64,000 nt of DNA from Conchocele bisecta (GCA_029237695.1 CM055273.1:58579968-58643967); one strand, 5' to 3'. Counted from the first letter of the stretch, positions 21,691 through 33,201 are shown. The notes: generated by a model from the sequence alone, not told the origin. Program-made: numbers and translations.

Positions 21691-21833
21691 AGCCGGGCCC
21701 AATGTAAATAATCCACTTTCGTTGGATGAAAAGATGGCGAATGTCCTAAGTTGTAGATATTTATTTAGTAACACTGGATATGATTTAAAGAGTGTTTTGT
21801 ATTTTCATGCTACAAAGTGTATGTGGTTTATCA

Positions 21834-22253
21834 CACAAACAATATGCTAGACGTTTTGTTCGAGGTTGCCATTTCGCACCAAAGGCACTGTGTCTCATAT
21901 ATTCAATATCGGTATTTCGCTTTATCAACCGCAAATAAGCGACATTGATCAAAATCAACACTTTATTTTGCCAATCCCACGGAGTTTTTAGTTTATCGTA
22001 CCATATACGATTACAGACTATAATAAACATCGGAGATAATACTATATCACTTTAACAACAGGTTGGTATTATATATACGTGTTGAATTAAGTTAAGTGTT
22101 CGAAATGCAAATAGAAACCACTGGATCTGCACTGGTCTCAAACACCCATAATATAAACCCCATTTCTGTATTGTAAATTATAAATTCGCAATCAAGCAGT
22201 TGCACAGTCAATCAAGCTGCTTGCTTTCCAGCACAATATTTAAGTATTTTGTA
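21834..22253. other. Spacer, nothing recognised
   Basis: No gene. A lone CAAGCAATTTGATT-like motif (22190-22235) echoes 41838-41925. Confidence 0.35.
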
Positions 22254-22611
22254 ATAATTCCAGCACAAAAATATTTACACAATTCCTTAACATTTGATTG
22301 GTCCGTTGCAAGTCTCCGTTCAAAATTTATATCCCAGTAAACTCCATGCCGAACTACTTTCCGTAACCGTCAGGCGCAGTTAAAATAATTCCTAAGAAAA
22401 CGGAAAATAAACACATTTTCTTAATGAATTTATTTCAGATGCTGGAATTATAAGGAATGAATTGCCTTTTTGTGGAATTTATCGGGGATATAAACTTGGA
22501 AAAGTCGCGGGAATACTGGACGAGGCCTTCCGGCCTTCGTCCAGTATTCCCGCGACTTTTCCAAGTTTATACCCCGATAAATTCCACAAAAAGGCCATTC
22601 ATTCCTATAAT
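22254..22611. mobile_element. Family B element, copy 3 (GGCCTTCCGG loop)
   Basis: AATTCCAGCACAAAAA to CATTCATTCCTATAA. Complete arms with the loop GAGGCCTTCCGGCCTTC. Confidence 0.9.
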
Positions 22612-22740
22612 AAAGAACTTTACAAACATTGACAAGATTAGCGCACTCGGTGGTGTAGCCAATGCATGTATGTTTACCGGACCGGACATCAACAGATGAA
22701 AGTAATCCTGCTTGTCTTACCCATGATCCTTCAAACTTAA

Positions 22741-22929
22741 CCCTTCCAACACTGATTTTTAGACTATTCCATTTTTAAAAGGGTGTGTCGTTTTCCTTTA
22801 AATAAATATGAAAATTACTTGCAAACTGTGCAGATCCTAATGAGACGACTCGCTACGAGCCGGCTCATCTGGATCTACACTGATTGCATATATACACTGA
22901 TATATATGTCTGTGATGTTGTTGAAAGTG
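22741..22929. mobile_element. Family E TTAA-bounded MITE, copy 5
   Basis: TTAA at 22737-22740 and 22930-22933. CCCTTCCAACACTG to TTGAAAGTG, with core GAGACGACTCGCTACGAGCC. Confidence 0.82.
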
Positions 22930-22940
22930 TTAATTTCATT

Positions 22941-23020
22941 ATGTACCCCGAAGAAAAATCGGAGTACATATTATCATTATCGCCACACATATCCGTCAGT
23001 GTGTCTGTCTGTCCGAGATT
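22941..23020. repeat. End fragment of a satellite-bearing element
   Basis: ATGTACCCCGAAGAAAAAT and CGGAGTACATATTA followed by CCGTCAGTGTGTCTGTC resemble the left ends at 47682 and 49118 (a short inverted motif, then GTCYGTCYGTC). Confidence 0.45.
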
Positions 23021-23193
23021 TGCATTAAAGTTCGGTTATCTAATATAATGTACGTTACCGTGAGTCGAATTGCCTTTAATCTTCATATGCGTATTTGTCA
23101 TCATCCATAGTTTCTAATATAGCCCATCCCTGTGCTCAAGGTAAATGACTTATACATTTGCATTAACGTTTTTGTGGGGTACATTTCCCATCA

Positions 23194-23399
23194 CAGGGAT
23201 TCCGCTGGGGAAAATAAAAAGATCGCCACTTCAAAAAAAATAAAAGCAATTGGCGATAAAAACAATTACAATTTTCGAAAATAAAATAAAAAAAAAATAA
23301 TATTTTTTTTGATTTTTTTTCGAAAATTGTAATTTTTTATCGCCAATTGTTTATTTGTATCGCCAATTGCGAAAGTGGCGATCGCCAGCGGAATCCCTG
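23194..23399. mobile_element. Family C AT-rich palindromic MITE, copy 1
   Basis: CAGGGATTCCGCTGGGG to CAGCGGAATCCCTG, flanked by CATCA on both sides (23189-23193, 23400-23404). Inner arms: ATCGCCACTTC, CAATTGGCGATAAAAA and TTACAATTTTCG. Confidence 0.82.
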
Positions 23400-23653
23400 C
23401 ATCAGACTTACTGGTTTCTTGTTGACCATGTCATACCCAACTACTTTGAAGTTTGTTCAGTGCACTTGACAGACGATCTTTACATACATTGCACATAGCT
23501 CACAGGACATTTAATTAATGTAATCTTACGTTATTGTCGGTTTATGATGCATTATAATTATATGTAGCTGTATAATAGGTGGCATAGAATAATAAAAATC
23601 TGCCGTCGGCTGAACGTACAACCATTGCGACATGTGAGATATGCGCCACATTT

Positions 23654-24153
23654 AAAGGTACAAGCCCACTCAGTAGGCACAAACTGTTATTTATATCAGA
23701 GACACCATCTGAGACATTTTCTGGCAAAATAAACAACATTCACCCTTACCCCACGTATTGATCGGCATTATTAAACATTTTATATCAGACGTAAATTGTC
23801 ATACTGATATCAAGGGCGATAACCGTGTTTCCATAAATTGTTAACGGACATTGTCATTTATTTTCTGTATTTATTTTTTGATGTGCTATGATCATACTTT
23901 ATAATCTGTCGAAAATGTAAAAAGAATTCAGTTGACACATTTAATTAGTTTAAATAATTTAAAAAATACCATGCCTCATTTGCATATGAAAATAGCCTGA
24001 TACCACCGCGCGTCACTATCAGTAAAATAAAGGTTAATAAATGATTATATCTGTATAGCGTAAATGTTAGAACTGGTGGAATAGTGACACACTTATATAC
24101 GTATTTAATTCCTATAATGAACAGTTTGTGCCTACTGAGTGGGCATGTACATT
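23654..24153. mobile_element. Family Q element, copy 2
   Basis: AAAGGTACAAGCCC to GGGCATGTACATT. The octamer is on the minus strand at 23978-23985. Family H copy 2 is inserted at the TTAA directly after its end. Confidence 0.82.
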
Positions 24154-24156
24154 TAA

Positions 24157-24296
24157 CCCTTAGCCTGCTGATCGCGAAAACTGTCGTCTGCTGTTGCTTT
24201 ATATTTGCTCTGTTTCTCAATAAAAACATGGGTTGACAGCACTTTAGAATCATTTCCATTGGACAGACGACAACATTTCATTCAGCAGGCTAAGGG
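24157..24296. mobile_element. Family H TTAA-bounded MITE, copy 2
   Basis: TTAA at 24153-24156 and 24297-24300. CCCTTAGCCTGCTG to CAGCAGGCTAAGGG. The right arm lost most of its centre (jumps from CATTTCCATTGG to ACAGACGAC). Confidence 0.8.
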
Positions 24297-24369
24297 TTAA
24301 TGTTCAATCACATTGACCAAGTATATGTACCAACATTAATTGACAATCCTATAGTCTGCACATTAGGAT

Positions 24370-24430
24370 TATTATTATTATTAGTAGTAGTAGTAGTAGT
24401 AGTAGTAGTAGAGTAGTAGTCATTATTATT
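24370..24430 (+). repeat. ATT/AGT trinucleotide microsatellite
   Basis: ATTATTATTATT followed by about ten AGT units with one interruption. Confidence 0.9.
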
Positions 24431-24561
24431 AGCAAGATACTAAGGTGTTTTAGAGACACAGCTGCCGTCTAGCCGGTTTCATGGTATGTAACTAGGAACA
24501 TGCTGTGTTCGCCCTACTTCAAAATAGTATCTTGAATCCGTATTGCCAAAGTACATACATG

Positions 24562-25012
24562 TATGTGGCTGTGATTAATTTACTAATTTTTATTATACTG
24601 AATTTATTACATTATCACAACCATTTTGGCTGTGATAATGTAATACATTCAGTATAATAATTCTGCATACTTGTAATAATCAAATATATGCAGTAGTTAG
24701 TTCTATATGAAAGTATGCATGATTATTATACTGAATGTATTACATTATCACAGCCAAATTGGCTGTGATAATGTAATAAATTTAGTATAATAAAAAATAA
24801 TAAATTTATCCCAAAATTTAAAATTACTTTGCTAGAAAAGTATACTTTGCAATGTTGGTGAAATCGGCTACAGGAATTAATTTCATCACTGAAACACCCA
24901 TCATGCTTCTAACAATCAATATAGATCGCTGGCAGTATACAGACATCTGCTAGTTGATCAGGAGCTACACTTGTACACATGCCATAATCCCATTTCTCCA
25001 GTCACCGCCACC
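24562..25012. mobile_element. Family D remnant split by family A copy 5
   Basis: TGTGGCTGTGATTAA (24564) begins D. Family A core and right end follow (24574-24873, two GGCTGTGATAATG palindromes, ending GGCTACAG). D then resumes at TCACTGAAACACCC and ends CAGTCACCGCCACC. Confidence 0.7.
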
Positions 25013-25139
25013 TGTTGAGACTTACCAGACGCAGGACGGTGGGTTCTCGGAGATTCAGGAACGTTAACTCCTTCTGGTTCAGGAAACTCGGCTCCCGGAG
25101 AACCCGGTCGTTTGTCGACACCCGGGACTCGGTCATGTT

Positions 25140-25560
25140 TGCTTCCGTAATTCCCATCCGAGACTGAACACGTGACCGCATCTTTAATTCTTACAATGGC
25201 GGATTGTTATTGTCGTCTGCTGTTTTTTCGTTTTTTCTTATTTCCCACTCATATATTGAACATGTGACCACATCTTTAATCTTTACAATGGCGGATCAAA
25301 TGTGTCGTCTGTTGTTGTTTTTGTTTCAATCCGTCATGGTCGCATCTTTAAAACTATTACAATAAAAGGATTTAAATATTGTCGCCTGCTGGTTTTCCTT
25401 CTTATCTATCAAAACACATGACTGCATCTTTAAAACGCTTATAATAAATGTTTATGTTTTCTCGTCTGTTGTTCCTTTTTATTTCACTATCCGTCATTAA
25501 ACAATCACAGTGTCGGATTAAAATGCGTCGTCTGACGTTGTTTTTTTTTCTGTAATAAAT
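25140..25560 (+). repeat. Diverged tandem repeat of about 80 bp derived from family H
   Basis: Four to five units, each with CATCTTTAA, TTACAATGGCGGAT-like and TGTCGTCTGCTGTTTT motifs. The last is the subterminal motif of family H. Confidence 0.65.
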
Positions 25561-25577
25561 TAGTTTTTCCACAAGGC

Positions 25578-25750
25578 CAGGGATTCCGCTGGCGATCGCC
25601 ACTTTCGCAATTGGCGATAAAAATAAACAATTGGCGATAAAAAAAATAAAAAAAAATTGTGATTTTTTTCGAAAATTGTAATTTTTTATCGCCAATTGTT
25701 TTTTTGTTTTTTTGAAGTGGCGATTTTTTTTATTTTCCCCAGCGGAATCC
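25578..25750. mobile_element. Family C palindromic MITE, copy 2
   Basis: CAGGGATTCCGCTGGCG to CCAGCGGAATCC. Orientation is opposite to copy 1. Confidence 0.78.
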
Positions 25751-26071
25751 GGAGACTACTCCTGTGCATGGTCTGTCAACAATGGTTTGCCAAGAAATAG
25801 AACAACTATAAAAATACAGCAGACGACAATATTAATTTCCCGGCTCGTACGATTTAGAACAAGTTTACCTCTTTAAATTGTCCCCTGTTCTAAATCCACG
25901 ATTCATAAATAAACATCATCTTCCTATATTCCATATATCGTCTGCATTATTAACTGTCTCTCCAAAATGCTTCCGCTTTCTGATTACATAAATTAATAAC
26001 TGAGCGTCTCAATCAAACCACGTGCAGTCAGTAGCATTGTCTGTGACGTGCGCAATAATATACACTATAAA

Positions 26072-26256
26072 CCCTTAGAATGTGGGAAACAAAACAGTGT
26101 CGTCTGCTGATGTTTTACATTGTGTTTCTTTCTCAATATATACACGATTTGACACTGGGTCATAATAATACATTTTCAGAATTCAGATTTCCATGTTTTG
26201 CTGTGAAAATAACAAACTATAATAGCAGACGACACATTTTAATGCAGAATGATAAG
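26072..26256. mobile_element. Diverged family H element, copy 3
   Basis: AACCCTTAGAATGTGGGA, GTCGTCTGCTGATG on the left and AGCAGACGACACATT on the right, then CAGAATGATAAG. No TTAA retained on the right. Confidence 0.55.
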
Positions 26257-26382
26257 CATGAATATTTCACACTGCACGACTCAGTAATCCAATTAACGTA
26301 TGACAAAAAAGATCACGTCGCTTGACATCCAATATTAATTAAACTTGACTTTATTTTCATTTTGAAAATAACAAACGGGTTT

Positions 26383-26898
26383 AAAGGTACATGCCCACGC
26401 AGTAGTTATAATATAGTGACACAGATACTTTTGTATGGTCTGTACGTATGACATTTTCTGGCAAAAAAAACATTCATTCGCCATTACCCCACGTATTGAT
26501 TGGCATTATTATACATTTTATTTTGCACGAAAATGTTCACACTGATATCAAGGGCGATAACCGTGTTTCCTTAAAATGTTTAACGGACATTACTATTTAT
26601 TATCTGTATTTATTTTTTGATGTGCAATGATCATACTTTATAATCTGTCGAAAATATTATTTTTTCAGTCGACGCATTTCATTAGTATAAATAAGTAAAA
26701 CATAGCATGCCTCATTTGCATATGAAAATAGCCTGACACCAACGCGCGTCACTATCAGTAAAATAAATATTACTAAATGATTATATCTGTTTTCCGGGCA
26801 CTTGTAATTTTTAGAACTGGTGGAATAGTGACACAATTATACACTTATTTAATTCCTATAAAGAACATGTTGTGCTTATTGAGTGGGCATGTACCTTT
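26383..26898. mobile_element. Family Q element, copy 3
   Basis: AAAGGTACATGCCC to GGGCATGTACCTTT, opposite in orientation to copy 1. Octamer on the minus strand at 26714-26721. Interior nearly identical to copy 1 over long stretches. Confidence 0.85.
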
Positions 26899-27224
26899 AT
26901 TGAAATAACAGTAACATGTAATACTCACTACGTTTACAGTTTTAAACTCCAATCTGTGAAGTGTTGTGCCAAAGAATCGAAATGTAAGCGAAACTCCATG
27001 TGGAATTAATTATTAGTTTTGTGTCGTAACGGTAATATAACACCGAGTATCCTATACGCCGTGTATAGTTCATTCAAAAGCTGTCTTACATACTGAAAAA
27101 TGAAACGCCGATTGTAATATGACAGCAATAAGACAATGACGCACTTTTAACACTCAATGTCGTTTTTGTATCACATGTCGACATAGGTATTCAACAACAC
27201 AAAGCACCCGGCTATGCGATTACC

Positions 27225-27420
27225 ACCCTTATCGCATCGCCGTTTTTTCACAAATATTTATTTCGAAAAATGTAATATCTTTCGTAAATGACGTCGAAAT
27301 TTGACACAAAATTCAGAGCTCATGCGGAATTCGATTCCGCAGGAGCTCTGAATTTTCTGTCAACTTTCGACGTCATTTACAGAAAATATGCTGATTTTCG
27401 TGATTGATATATGAGATATA
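27225..27420. repeat. Family N palindrome, copy with EcoRI-like centre
   Basis: AAATGACGTCGAAATTTGAC on the left, AACTTTCGACGTCATTTAC on the right, and the centre GAGCTCATGCGGAATTCG around 27335. Confidence 0.65.
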
Positions 27421-27587
27421 CGGCGATATGATAAGCAGGTTATTCCATATGTATTATTCTATGATATTAAAGTCACTGCTCTGATAAATAAGAAAAGTAA
27501 TCCTGCCCATAGTAATTAGAAACACAATTAATTTAATCGAAGGAAACGCATACTTTCCGCTCCATATGTATGTATACCAAGGTGCAT

Positions 27588-27976
27588 AATCACGTGGTTA
27601 CAACAACAACAACGTCGCCCACTCCAAAGTAAGTATTATTTGATATTTTCCTTAATATGCAACGGATTTTGATGAAATATGGCGCAGCTAACGCGTCTTC
27701 ATGAGCTACATTTTGGTGGTCTAGGGAGTTTGGCACAGACTTATGTCATTTTTGCGAAGAATCGATTTCCGTGTCAGAGACACGGAAATCGATTCTTCGC
27801 AAAAAACGACAGAAGTTTTGGCGAAAATACAGAGACCACCAAATGCAGCTTAACAAGACGCGCTTGATGCACCATATTTCATCAAAATCCGTTACGTAAT
27901 AAGGACACTATAAAAGAATACGTACTTTGAATCGGTACTTGTTGTTGTTGTTAGTACCACGTGATCATGCACCTTG
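27588..27976. mobile_element. Family P element, copy 2, nearly perfect foldback
   Basis: CAAGGTGCATAATCACGTGG to CCACGTGATCATGCACCTTG, flanked by TATAC on both sides (27583-27587, 27977-27981). The central hairpin GAATCGATTTCCGTGTC is at about 27762-27800. The open frame across it is an effect of the palindrome. Confidence 0.82.
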
Positions 27977-27989
27977 TATACTACATACA

Positions 27990-28730
27990 ATAAAACCATA
28001 CTGTTCTATCGTGTGTCATATGTGTTTGTAGTATACATTATACTAGATAATTGGACACATTCTAAAGACGGCCTACATGAAGTAATGTCCAATTTGGTAT
28101 GTTAAGCCATTAAACCTCACTCCTGAATCAACAATTGCCACGTAGTCATTGGATACAACCTTACACTAAACCAATATATTCCGCGCCAAATTAATTATTA
28201 CAATAAAATAGCATGAGCCGACTCCTGACAAAATGCACCTTATGACATTTTCGACCATTGTAGCTTCAGGCCATTTCTAAATTCACACAATCGAATCAGG
28301 AGCTCGCTCTTTTCCTGGTAACAGTGCCATTATGCGCGGATGCGCAGGCTGATCTGGGACTACGCTGATCGCAAACGTCATCAGGTCTATTTTGTCTACT
28401 GGAGCTGAAATAAAATAAAAATAGTCCTTAAGCCCCAGACTGTTGATACAAATGGTACTAACTCGGACAACTGTTAAACAAATAATGTTTATTACAGCAA
28501 CACTGTATGGGGAAAATAAGTGGCATATGCGACGCCGAACGGTAGATGAATTAAAATTAAAAAAATATAGTTTGTTTATTATAGTGTCCCCCTATTGAAA
28601 GGGCCAGTCATATTTGACTTATGAGACACTCTATCGAACAATCAGTACGTCCCAATTCCTACCCTTTATGTCATTCACCCGGGGAAGGCAATTGGTACCA
28701 TTATATTTAACTAGCTGGCGGCTAACCAGC
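27990..28730. other. Spacer, nothing recognised
   Basis: A diverged D-type core (TGCGCGGATGCGCAGG) lies near 28332. No gene. Confidence 0.35.
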
Positions 28731-28734
28731 CGGT

Positions 28735-28806
28735 CACATCAGTCCGAGCAGAAGCTCGAACCTTCGACCTCCCAGTGGCCTTATCCACTAGGCCACAGCG
28801 ACTAGT
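28735..28806 (-). repeat. tRNA-derived SINE head, minus strand
   Basis: Reading the minus strand: GTGGCCTAGTGGATAAGG (A-box, tRNA-Arg-like), then a B-box AGGTTCGAGC about 30 bases later. The T-arm pairs but the acceptor stem does not, so this is a tRNA-like Pol III promoter of a SINE or a decayed tRNA copy. Confidence 0.6.
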
Positions 28807-29662
28807 ATTAGTATTTAGCCATTCATTGCTGAGAAGAAGAATATGTGGTATATTTGCCTAAAAAAGTGATGCGGGCAACGGTCAAAAAAATGTATGTAGG
28901 AGGATATGCGTTTTTACATTTTTCTAGACATTTGTACGAGGCAATATGTTATAAATAATATGCTTGCTTGTTAACTTGTTTGAGTGAGACAAAAATAGTA
29001 AACTAGTTTATAACTATTTGTGGTATCACTCAAGCATATTTGCAAGCAAGAATATTGGCTCGTTAATGAAGCTAAAGATGAATGATTTGTGTTAGTACCG
29101 ATTTACTTGATGTTTTCTAAACGGCTTAAAAGTGTAGGGTCCGCGGTACAATAAGACTTTTGTTGACGGGACGCCTGGCGGTGGGTGGGAGGTGGCTTAT
29201 GTGGTATTGGTGATATAGAAACAGGGTGTTCTCACTTTCCCAACATTCTGTATTTCAGGTAGAAATTGTGGGTTTTTGCATGTTAGGAAAGTGAGACACT
29301 ATTGTTATGCTTAACAATGAACTTAATTGGTGATAATTTGTCACAATTGCTATTCTGCACAGCAGAAAGTTACATACCACAATTTGGGTTATAGTAAAAG
29401 TGTGTATAAACATGATTTATTAGCTATTACAAGTTTTAAATATGTACATGTAAAATCAAGCAGGAAACAAAAACGTCACAATTTGTATTATGTAGATCCT
29501 GATCAGCTATAACTACTAAAGTTAACTTAGCACATTTGTACACTATATTCTATTAAATTACAGTGTATTTCCTGATCAGAAGTAATGTATTTAACATACA
29601 TATGTAATTTAAACTGTGTAGATCCTGATCAGCTACGAGTTTTAACACAACAGTGTAGATCA
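28807..29662. other. Spacer with three short GTGTAGATCCTGATCAGCT repeats
   Basis: TGTAGATCCTGATCAGCTA at about 29488 and 29617 and a variant at 29650 are spaced irregularly. No gene recognised. 28950-29050 has TGCTTGCTTG / CAAGCAAG arms of a weak inverted repeat. Confidence 0.4.
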
Positions 29663-30618
29663 TGATCATACGGAAGCACAGAGGTGACATGCAAACTTTT
29701 TTTTTCTAGGCATGATTTTTTTTTTTATCTTGTGGGAACAAGATATTATTTTGAGGGAACAATATAATATCTTGTTCGCACAGGATAATATTTTGAGGGA
29801 ACAGGATAATATCTTGTTCGAACAAGATATTATGTTGAGGGAACAACATATCTTCGCAGGCACAACTAATATTTTGTTCCCACAGAATAATATTTTGAGG
29901 GAACAGTTGATATTAACTTGTATCACTAGGAGGAACTATTTTGAGGGTTTGAACAGGATATAACATGTTCGCACAGAATAATATTTTGAGGGAACAGGAT
30001 ATTAACTTGTTCGCAAAAGATAATATTTTGAGGGAACAGGATAATATCTTATTCGCACAACTTAATATTTTGTTCCCACATAATAATATTTTGAGGGAAC
30101 AGGATAAAACCAGCGCTGGGATCACACACAGCAACAAAAACAACAACAACAAAAGACGTTATTCATTCTTGTCTGCTTGTTCTGTGCTTTACATACTTTA
30201 AAAAAGGTAAGATATAAGAGATGATGTACTATGCCTATATTGTGCTTTTTGCTGAATTGTTGTTGTTGTTGTTGTTGCTGTGTGTGATCCCGGCGCTGGT
30301 TTTATCCTGTTCCCTCAAAATATTATTCTGAGGGAACAAAATATTAAGTTGTGCGAACAAGTTAATATCCTGTTCCCTCAAAATATTATTCTGTGGGAAC
30401 AAAATATTAAGTTGTGCGAACAAGATATTATGTTGTTCCCTCAAAATAATATCTTGTTCGAACAAGTTAATATCCTGTTTCCCTCAAAATATTATCCTGT
30501 GCGAACAAGATATTATGTTGTTCCCTGAAAATAATATATTGTTCCCACAAGATAAAAAAAAAACTCATGCCTAGAAAAAAATAGTTTGCATGTCACCTCT
30601 GTGCTTCCGTATGATCAT
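29663..30618. mobile_element. Family K foldback of about 956 bp built from 21-bp repeats
   Basis: Outer arms TGATCATACGGAAGCACAG / CTGTGCTTCCGTATGATCA. Each side then carries an array of 21-bp units such as GAGGGAACAGGATAATATT. The inner arms CAGCGCTGGGATCACAC / GTGTGATCCCGGCGCTGG flank a roughly 100-bp spacer (30148-30250). Unit types alternate between GTTCCCTCA, GTTCCCACA, GTTCGCACA and GTTCGAACA starts. Several 60-90-codon frames cross the arrays only because the period is divisible by three. Confidence 0.88.
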
Positions 30619-30816
30619 CATCACTAAGACAACTCAGTTGTTTAGAAACGAGTACATACGCAAACAAACAATAAACACAACAGCAGATATCGTTGTCACA
30701 GCTTGTTTTAAGGATCAGTTCTATACCTGATAATCGTTGGATTCAAATTTAATTGCTTCGTAAATGTTATGGAATATATGTATAACATATATATATATAA
30801 CTATATTGTTAATGTA

Positions 30817-31522
30817 TCCTATGCGGCACATGGAGTGGCCAACTCGGTCATCGTTGTGTATTCCAGCCGTCAGCCAGTTTCATTTCTTCTTGCGTTTGAC
30901 AAAGAACTGACAATGCTAAGTCGAATATATAATATGATGTAACTAAGCATACACAGACAAGCTAGGAGAACATACTCCTGTCAATTATATTACACCAAAC
31001 TGTAAAATATGTCAGTTTTCTGGACAGTTTTGTGCCTGTTTTTAACACAAATCACCATTGCAAATAGGCTCATACACAGAAAATCGCACAGTGTGTCACT
31101 ATTACCTGGCTAACCACACACTACATTCCATATATACCCACTACTGTACTCTAGCATTAGACACTATTACAATAGTGCAGTGGAGCTTCATATGGGGAGA
31201 GTATATCTGGCCCATGTGTATTTACATATTATATCACAGTACAGTGTCTAGGAAAAGTGTACATGTCATAGATTATGAACATTTTCAAAATATTGACAAA
31301 AGCACACACATATCTGACTTGACGTTCATCTTGCTGTAATATACTTGATAGGAGTCCGTTGTCCTGGCTTTTCTATGTATGATTAGCTACATTATATTAT
31401 ATGTTCTTCTTCTCATCGTCAGTTGTTTGGCAAATGTCAGAAGATGTGAAACTGGCTGAAGGCTGGCACACGCAAACATGGCCGACTTGGCCACTCCTTG
31501 TGTCGCATAGGATACAGTAACG
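30817..31522. mobile_element. Element with about 100-bp terminal inverted repeats
   Basis: TATCCTATGCGGCACATGG, GAGTGGCCAACTCGG and GTCAGCCAGTTTCAT on the left have mirrored partners GAAACTGGCTGAAGG, CGACTTGGCCACTCC and GTCGCATAGGATAC on the right. The roughly 500-bp interior has no recognisable protein. Confidence 0.72.
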
Positions 31523-31657
31523 AGGCAGTGTTCACATGTTATACACTGTATATATATTCCATCGCGTTTAGGAAGCAATTGTGTTTGGATTGTATGATGA
31601 TGATGGGTCCTATATGTCCTTAAACATAATGAGCGCAGTGGCACGGGAAACTTCACT

Positions 31658-32008
31658 ATAGGAATGAATGGCCTTTTTGTGGAATTTATCGGGGTATAAA
31701 CTTGGAAAAGTCGCGGGAATACTGGACGAAGGCCGGAAGGCCTTCGTCCAGTATTCCCGCGACTTTTCCAAGTTTATATCCCCGATAAATTCAACAAAAA
31801 TGCCATTCATTCCTTATAATTCCAGCAATTGAAATAAATTCATCAAGAAAATGTGTTTATTTTCCGTTTTCTTAAGAATTATTTTAAATGCGCCTGACGG
31901 TTACGGAAAGTAGTTCGGCGTGGGAGTTTACTGGGATATAAATTTTGGACTTGCTACGGGCCAATCAAATGTTAGGGAATTGTGTAAATATTTTTGTGCT
32001 GGAATTAT
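31658..32008. mobile_element. Family B element, copy 4 (GGCCGGAAGGCC loop)
   Basis: ATAGGAATGAATGGCC to GTGCTGGAATTAT, reverse orientation to copies 2 and 3. Loop GAAGGCCGGAAGGCCTTC. Confidence 0.88.
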
Positions 32009-32154
32009 TGGTTTATTGCTTTTATTTGCAAATAGATACATTTACCAAATGCCAGTGACCGGTACATATATGTTAAAAATTATACTGTGCCGCATGCATG
32101 TCATTTGTGTTTCGTCTCTAAGAATACTTGAATCCTTTCTACACTAGTATTTGT

Positions 32155-32300
32155 AAACGGTGTAGGTCCCGATGAGCCGGCTCTACGACATTTGTGAATA
32201 TGTTTTGTATTACAAAATTAACCCCTTTTCTACATTATGGAATAGTCTCAAACTTAACATGAAATAGCCCATGTATGTTAATTAGTGGCGGAATGGTTAA
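32155..32300. mobile_element. Family E relic
   Basis: GGTCCCGATGAGCCGGCTC, then AATTAACCCCTTTTC and AAACTTAACATGAAATAG. Only parts of the family E interior remain. Confidence 0.4.
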
Positions 32301-32547
32301 TAAACACAGGCAATAATGATTGTCGGGTTTGTATTGATAATAAGTTGTCAGCTAAAATTATAAAATTATAATAAAAGAACTTCCACACCCTTGATAATTA
32401 GGTATATGCAATTTCGCGAATTTAATTAACTAGCATTGTGTATCGGATTTGAAGAAATCGCCATTATGTTGGGTTATTTGGGAATCTCGCGGGAATTGGA
32501 TATTTTCGTCGGTGTAAACGTTCACCCTATTAGACAAGCAGCTATAC

Positions 32548-32946
32548 TTCCAGCACAAAAATATTTACACAATTCCCTAACATTTGATTGGTCCGTAGCA
32601 AGTCTCTGTCCAAAATTTATATCCCAGTAAACTCCCATGCTGAACTACTTTCCGTAACTGTCAGGCGCAGTTAAAATAATTCTTAAGAAAACGGAAAATA
32701 AACACATTTTCTTGATGAATTTATTTCAAATGCTGGAATTATAAGGAATGAATGGCCTTTTTGTGGAATTTATTGGGGATATAAACTAGGAAAAGTCGCG
32801 GGAATACTGGACGAGGCCTTAACAAATTACAATTTTTTTTATTTTTTTTTGAAAATTGTAATTTTTTATCGCTTCGGTCAGTATTCCCTCGACTTTTCCA
32901 AGTTTATACCCCGATAAATTCCACAAAAAGGCCATTCATTCCTATA
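32548..32946. mobile_element. Family B element, copy 5 (family C-type loop)
   Basis: TTCCAGCACAAAAATA to CATTCCTATAA. The loop reads GAGGCCTTAACAAATTAC ... GAAAATTGTAATTTTTTA and then TCGCTTC, matching the inner arms of family C. Confidence 0.88.
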
Positions 32947-32971
32947 ATAAATGTATCAATACGGCATAATC

Positions 32972-33201
32972 TGGGACCCGTTTCACTAAACTTCGTACGA
33001 CTAAAATGTTCGCAAGTACAAATTTAGGATCAATTTCAATTGCTGGATGTACATTTATTGAGCATAGGCTGCACATGCAGCCTATGCTCAATAAATATAA
33101 ATCCATTAACATAAAACATTGTTAATGTGCAATTTACAGACTATCATAATTTCGCACGTACGAACATTTTAGTCGTACGAAGCTTAGTGAATTGGGCCCC
33201 T
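32972..33201. mobile_element. Family F element, copy 4
   Basis: CTGGGACCCGTTTCAC to GTGAATTGGGCCCCTG, with hairpin TTATTGAGCATAGGCTGC at the centre. Confidence 0.82.

Larger units (their letters stand above)
21150..21825. mobile_element. Family M hAT-like MITE, copy 2, with nested element and expanded centre
   Basis: Perfect 8-bp target duplication GTTTATCA at 21142-21149 and 21826-21833. Ends CACAGGCACTT and AAAGTGTATGTG. The left end is split by a second MITE (21167-21352). The centre holds a 40-bp tandem repeat (21528-21690). Arms ATTTAAAGAGYGTTTT and AAGATGGCGAATGTCC match copy 1. Confidence 0.9.

Noticed and set aside
28735..28806. Functional tRNA gene on the minus strand
   Set aside because: A- and B-boxes are present but the acceptor stem does not pair, and the region continues as repeat.
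29666..30528. Several 76-86-codon frames with repeated NILREQD / NILFAQ peptides
   Set aside because: They come from a 21-bp DNA repeat read in frame, occur on both strands and lack a start context, so they are a by-product of the array period.
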